Positions 12,094-14,213 of a stretch of 14,213 bases of DNA are shown one piece after another. The notes below the pieces were generated by a model. That model was given only the letters and a program-made list of their open reading frames with translations. It was not told the origin of the DNA and ran no database searches. A program made the translations under genes and the position numbers. How positions within the stretch are numbered: position 1 is the stretch's first letter; each line of letters starts with the position of its first letter. Origin of the DNA: an uncultured Clostridia bacterium. Lineage in GTDB: Bacteria; Bacillota; Clostridia; Oscillospirales; Ruminococcaceae. The stretch spans positions 1 to 14,213 of the forward strand of contig CALERQ010000221.1 of NCBI GenBank assembly GCA_937907305.1, read 5' to 3'.

Positions 12094-14037
12094 ATGGGAA
12101 AACAAAAGCAGCGGGGATATGGCTTTTGGCGGCGGGGGATGGCTGCAGTATTGGTAATCGGTGCGGTGCTGCTGGGACCCCAGTGCGCGGCACAGGTACT
12201 TACCACAGTGGAAGAAGCCGGCCCGGCGGACTGCGTATACATAGCAGGGAATCCCGACCTGTACCCCATAGAGTACTACGACAGCGAACAGCAATGTTAC
12301 CGGGGAATTCTGCCAGAACTGTTGCGGGTGGTGGCGGAGGATACCGGGATCTCCTTTGCCTATGTAAATGCCGGCAGCGATGACAGCCGTTTGGAAATGG
12401 CCCGTAACAGCCAGGTGGAGATGGTGACGGCATTCCGGCGGGGAGAATTTAACCGAACGGTACTGCCGGTACAGCGAACGGTGCTTACCACTGAAACAGA
12501 CGGCGGGGAAACGGCGATTTGCGTGGGGTTTACCGGGATCATCAAAGAGGAGCTGCGGGAGCGCATCGTAGAGGCACTGGAAGCTATCCCGGAGGAGGAC
12601 AAAACTACCTTGGCGATCTCCTTTACCATGGGGCAGGAGCCGCAGACCGGGTGGGAGAAGGTACACCTGGCGGGGGTGGCGGCACTGGCAGCGGTGGCGG
12701 CTACTCTGATAACCGTTGGTATAATACGGCATGGGAAGAGAAAAAAGAGGAAGGAGAACGCAATGCTTGACTCACTGACTGGGCTGGGCAATGAGCAATG
12801 CTATGCGGCTCGGTTCAGGGATGTGACGGCAGACAGGGTGCGGGATCTTTACTATGTAGGGTATTTGGCCTGGGAGGATGCCAAGGCAAAGGAGCTGTTG
12901 AACCAAAAGGAACAGGAGGAGATCCAGCAGCTTGCGGCGCACCAGCTGTCTTCACATATCAGCGGGACGGAATTTCTCTGCCGCATGGCGGAAGGCATTT
13001 TTGCGGTGGTTTACCACTGCAGTAATCGGGAAGAAGCAGCCGGCCGGATGGGGGAGATGACCCTTTCTCTGAAAAAATATCTTGCGGCCTTTCGGCAGGA
13101 GTATGCGGGACTTTTCAGGGCAGGCATCTGCTCGCTGGAGGAGAATCCGGACTGTGATGCGCAGGGCGCTCTGTATTATGCCCGGCAGGGCTGGCAGCAC
13201 GCACACAAGAGGAATGAGCTGTTTGCCTTTAGTACGCGGGAGCTGCAGAAGCAAAATAGCCGCAACGAGCAGCTGCGGCAGGATATTGATCGGGCGTTGG
13301 CGAATGGAGAAATCAAGGCTTATCTGCAATTTATAGTAGACAACCGTACGGGCGAGATCTGTGGGGCAGAGGCACTTTCCCGCTGGGAACACCCAGAATT
13401 GGGCGTGATGCGCCCAGGGTCCTATATCGGCGTGATGAAGCAGAGCGGCGCCATCACCCGGCATGATGAAGCCATTTTTGAAAGGCTGTGTGCCCTGCTG
13501 GAAGGTTGGAATGGTACTCCCTGCGGTAGGTTGTTCCTAACCTGCAATTTTACCCGTGTATCCATTTCTCAGGAGGACTTCGCGGAAAGAATAGGGGAAA
13601 TTGCCGGGCAGTACACTTTTGACCATGACCGGCTGATCATAGAGATCACGGAGGATTCACTGATCCAAAACGGGGAACAGGCGGCGGCAAACATAGAAGC
13701 CTGCCGAAGAATGGGCTTTAGGATCGCGATAGACGATATGGGCAGTGGATTTACAGCGCTTTCCGATCTTTACAGCCATGAGATCGACATAGTGAAAATT
13801 GAGCGAAGTGTGGTGCTGAATGCTATGACGGAGAAGGGTGCGCGGTTGCTGAAAGGATTGATAGCGTTGGCACACGATATGGGCGCCCGGGTGCTGTGTG
13901 AAGGTGTGGAAACGGTGGCTCAGCACGAGATGATCCGTGGGACCGGTTGTGATATGGTACAGGGTTTTTATTATTCCCGCGTCCTGCCGGTGCCGGAAGC
14001 GCTGCGCTATCTGCAAAGTAAGGGCATCACCTTGTAA
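12094..14037 (+). CDS. Membrane EAL phosphodiesterase with truncated periplasmic sensor and degenerate GGDEF
   Basis: A 647-residue protein, numbered from the ATG at 12094. A signal/anchor helix (14-32) is followed by an extracellular region (46-185) resembling part of a family 3 solute-binding domain (YIAGNPDLYPIEYYDSEQQCYRGILPELL reads like its first lobe, split here as motif positions 49-77). A second membrane helix follows (190-211). The GGDEF domain (about 222-380) begins MLDSLTGLGNEQCY but has AEGIF (299-303) instead of GGDEF, so it is not a cyclase. The EAL domain (about 395-640) keeps the catalytic set: Glu426 in EAL, Asn485, Glu517, Asp547/548, Lys568, Glu603 and Gln623. It should hydrolyse c-di-GMP, and the degenerate GGDEF may bind GTP as a regulator. 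A start at 12067 is possible but has no good ribosome binding site. It is the last gene of the operon. Confidence 0.86.
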   Translation: MGKQKQRGYGFWRRGMAAVLVIGAVLLGPQCAAQVLTTVEEAGPADCVYIAGNPDLYPIEYYDSEQQCYRGILPELLRVVAEDTGISFAYVNAGSDDSRLEMARNSQVEMVTAFRRGEFNRTVLPVQRTVLTTETDGGETAICVGFTGIIKEELRERIVEALEAIPEEDKTTLAISFTMGQEPQTGWEKVHLAGVAALAAVAATLITVGIIRHGKRKKRKENAMLDSLTGLGNEQCYAARFRDVTADRVRDLYYVGYLAWEDAKAKELLNQKEQEEIQQLAAHQLSSHISGTEFLCRMAEGIFAVVYHCSNREEAAGRMGEMTLSLKKYLAAFRQEYAGLFRAGICSLEENPDCDAQGALYYARQGWQHAHKRNELFAFSTRELQKQNSRNEQLRQDIDRALANGEIKAYLQFIVDNRTGEICGAEALSRWEHPELGVMRPGSYIGVMKQSGAITRHDEAIFERLCALLEGWNGTPCGRLFLTCNFTRVSISQEDFAERIGEIAGQYTFDHDRLIIEITEDSLIQNGEQAAANIEACRRMGFRIAIDDMGSGFTALSDLYSHEIDIVKIERSVVLNAMTEKGARLLKGLIALAHDMGARVLCEGVETVAQHEMIRGTGCDMVQGFYYSRVLPVPEALRYLQSKGITL

Positions 14038-14039
14038 GG

Positions 14040-14093
14040 GGGAACGCCAAAAAGAAAGGACGCCATATGGCGTCCTTTCTTTTTGGCGTTCCC
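14040..14093. terminator. Perfect 54-bp palindrome, bidirectional terminator
   Basis: Bases 14040-14066 and 14067-14093 are exact reverse complements with no spacer. The core is GGACGCCATATGGCGTCC, flanked by AAAAAGAAA on one side and TTTCTTTTT on the other, so it works as an intrinsic terminator on both strands. It lies 2 bases after the EAL stop and would also end the - strand tRNA. The outer 10 bases on the right (TGGCGTTCCC on the + strand) are the 3' end of the tRNA fragment; the outer left arm is a mirror copy of them. Confidence 0.88.
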
Positions 14094-14128
14094 GAGGTGA
14101 TTCGAACACCCGACCTACCGCTTAGGAG
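14084..14128 (-). tRNA. 3' half of a tRNA-Arg(CCU) gene, probable attachment-site remnant
   Basis: On the - strand, reading from 14128 down, one finds anticodon loop CTCCTAA (anticodon CCT), anticodon-stem 3' strand GCGGT, variable loop AGGTC, T-arm GGGTG-TTCGAAT-CACCT, acceptor 3' strand CGGGAAC, discriminator G and an encoded CCA. The 5' half is missing: the bases to the right of 14128 cannot form the complementary ACCGC anticodon strand, and no D-arm is present. A tRNA 3' half cut at the anticodon loop is what tyrosine-recombinase integration leaves at one end of an element. Confidence 0.8.
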
Positions 14129-14213
14129 TATGGCTTACCATGTGATACACGGTTCGGATGTAACTTCCAATATCATCCCTTACGCAGAATGACTTGTAGT
14201 AAACGAACTTTAT
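14115..14213 (-). CDS. Possible 3' end of a gene of an integrated element (partial)
   Basis: On the - strand the frame beginning at the right edge (14213) is open for 32 codons and ends at a TAG (14115-14117) supplied by the tRNA fragment; the other two - strand frames are closed. It reads as a mixed, not low-complexity, sequence (for example VRDDIGSYIRTVYHMVSHTP), but no family is recognised and 32 codons could be chance. The segment 14129-14213 is about 39% GC by hand count, well below the rest of the window. Confidence 0.25.
   Translation of the reverse strand: MKFVYYKSFCVRDDIGSYIRTVYHMVSHTPKR

Noticed and set aside
13937..14125. A 62-codon + strand frame ending in RGDSNTRPTA across the tRNA region
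   Set aside because: This ending is a well-known translation artefact of tRNA T-arms read on the opposite strand; the rest is an out-of-frame shadow of the EAL gene.
14130..14192. A 20-codon + strand frame starting ATG right after the tRNA fragment
   Set aside because: The AGGAG before it belongs to the tRNA anticodon loop and is too close to the ATG; length is within chance.
14100..14213. Group I intron in the tRNA-Arg(CCU) anticodon loop, as known in some Proteobacteria
   Set aside because: A group I intron must end in G right before the 3' exon; the bases before the matching segment (TACTCCT) offer no G at a sensible position, and no intron core is visible in the 85 bases available.
14084..14213. 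3' end of a tmRNA gene
   Set aside because: The segment before the T-arm reads as a normal anticodon stem and AGGTC variable loop, not tmRNA pairing P2; it cannot be fully excluded without sequence to the right.

Overview
The window looks like the chromosome of a high-GC, Gram-positive gut-type Firmicute, probably Oscillospiraceae/Ruminococcaceae (genus not resolvable by eye). The signs are strong AGGAGG-type ribosome binding sites, GTG and TTG starts, tightly packed operons, and families common in Clostridia (TraX-like, RNHCP, DUF4956/CotH, GEMM-I RNA). All clear genes are on the + strand.

Left block (about 1-2467): a short operon ending in a strong terminator. It holds a TraX-family membrane protein, a VOC/glyoxalase-fold protein, a CatB/Vat-type hexapeptide O-acetyltransferase and an RNHCP zinc-ribbon-like protein. 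A fragment of an upstream gene may enter at the left edge.

Central and right block (2611-14093): a c-di-GMP signalling and extracellular-polymer locus. A near-consensus promoter (2611-2639) precedes a membrane GGDEF diguanylate cyclase. Only a few bases after its stop lies a class I c-di-GMP (GEMM-I) riboswitch, whose 3' closing strand is also the 5' arm of an intrinsic terminator (3967-4010). Eight tightly spaced genes follow: a VTC-like polyphosphate polymerase domain protein, DUF4956 membrane protein, secreted CotH kinase, membrane-anchored TIM-barrel glycosidase with a C-terminal CBM9-like domain, membrane-anchored HEAT-repeat protein, processive GT2 synthase, DivIVA-like small coiled-coil protein, and a membrane EAL phosphodiesterase with a degenerate GGDEF domain. 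The logic appears to be: the cyclase makes c-di-GMP, the riboswitch senses it, the polymer machine is transcribed, and the last gene degrades the signal. The chemistry of the polymer is not known from sequence; a phosphorylated or polyphosphate-associated exopolysaccharide is an inference.

Right edge (14040-14213): a perfect 54-bp palindrome acts as terminator and runs into the 3' half of a tRNA-Arg(CCU) gene on the - strand. The tRNA match stops at the anticodon loop, and the remaining 85 bases are clearly AT-richer. This is the expected signature of an attachment-site junction, with an integrated element lying to the right of the window and the polymer operon on the host side.
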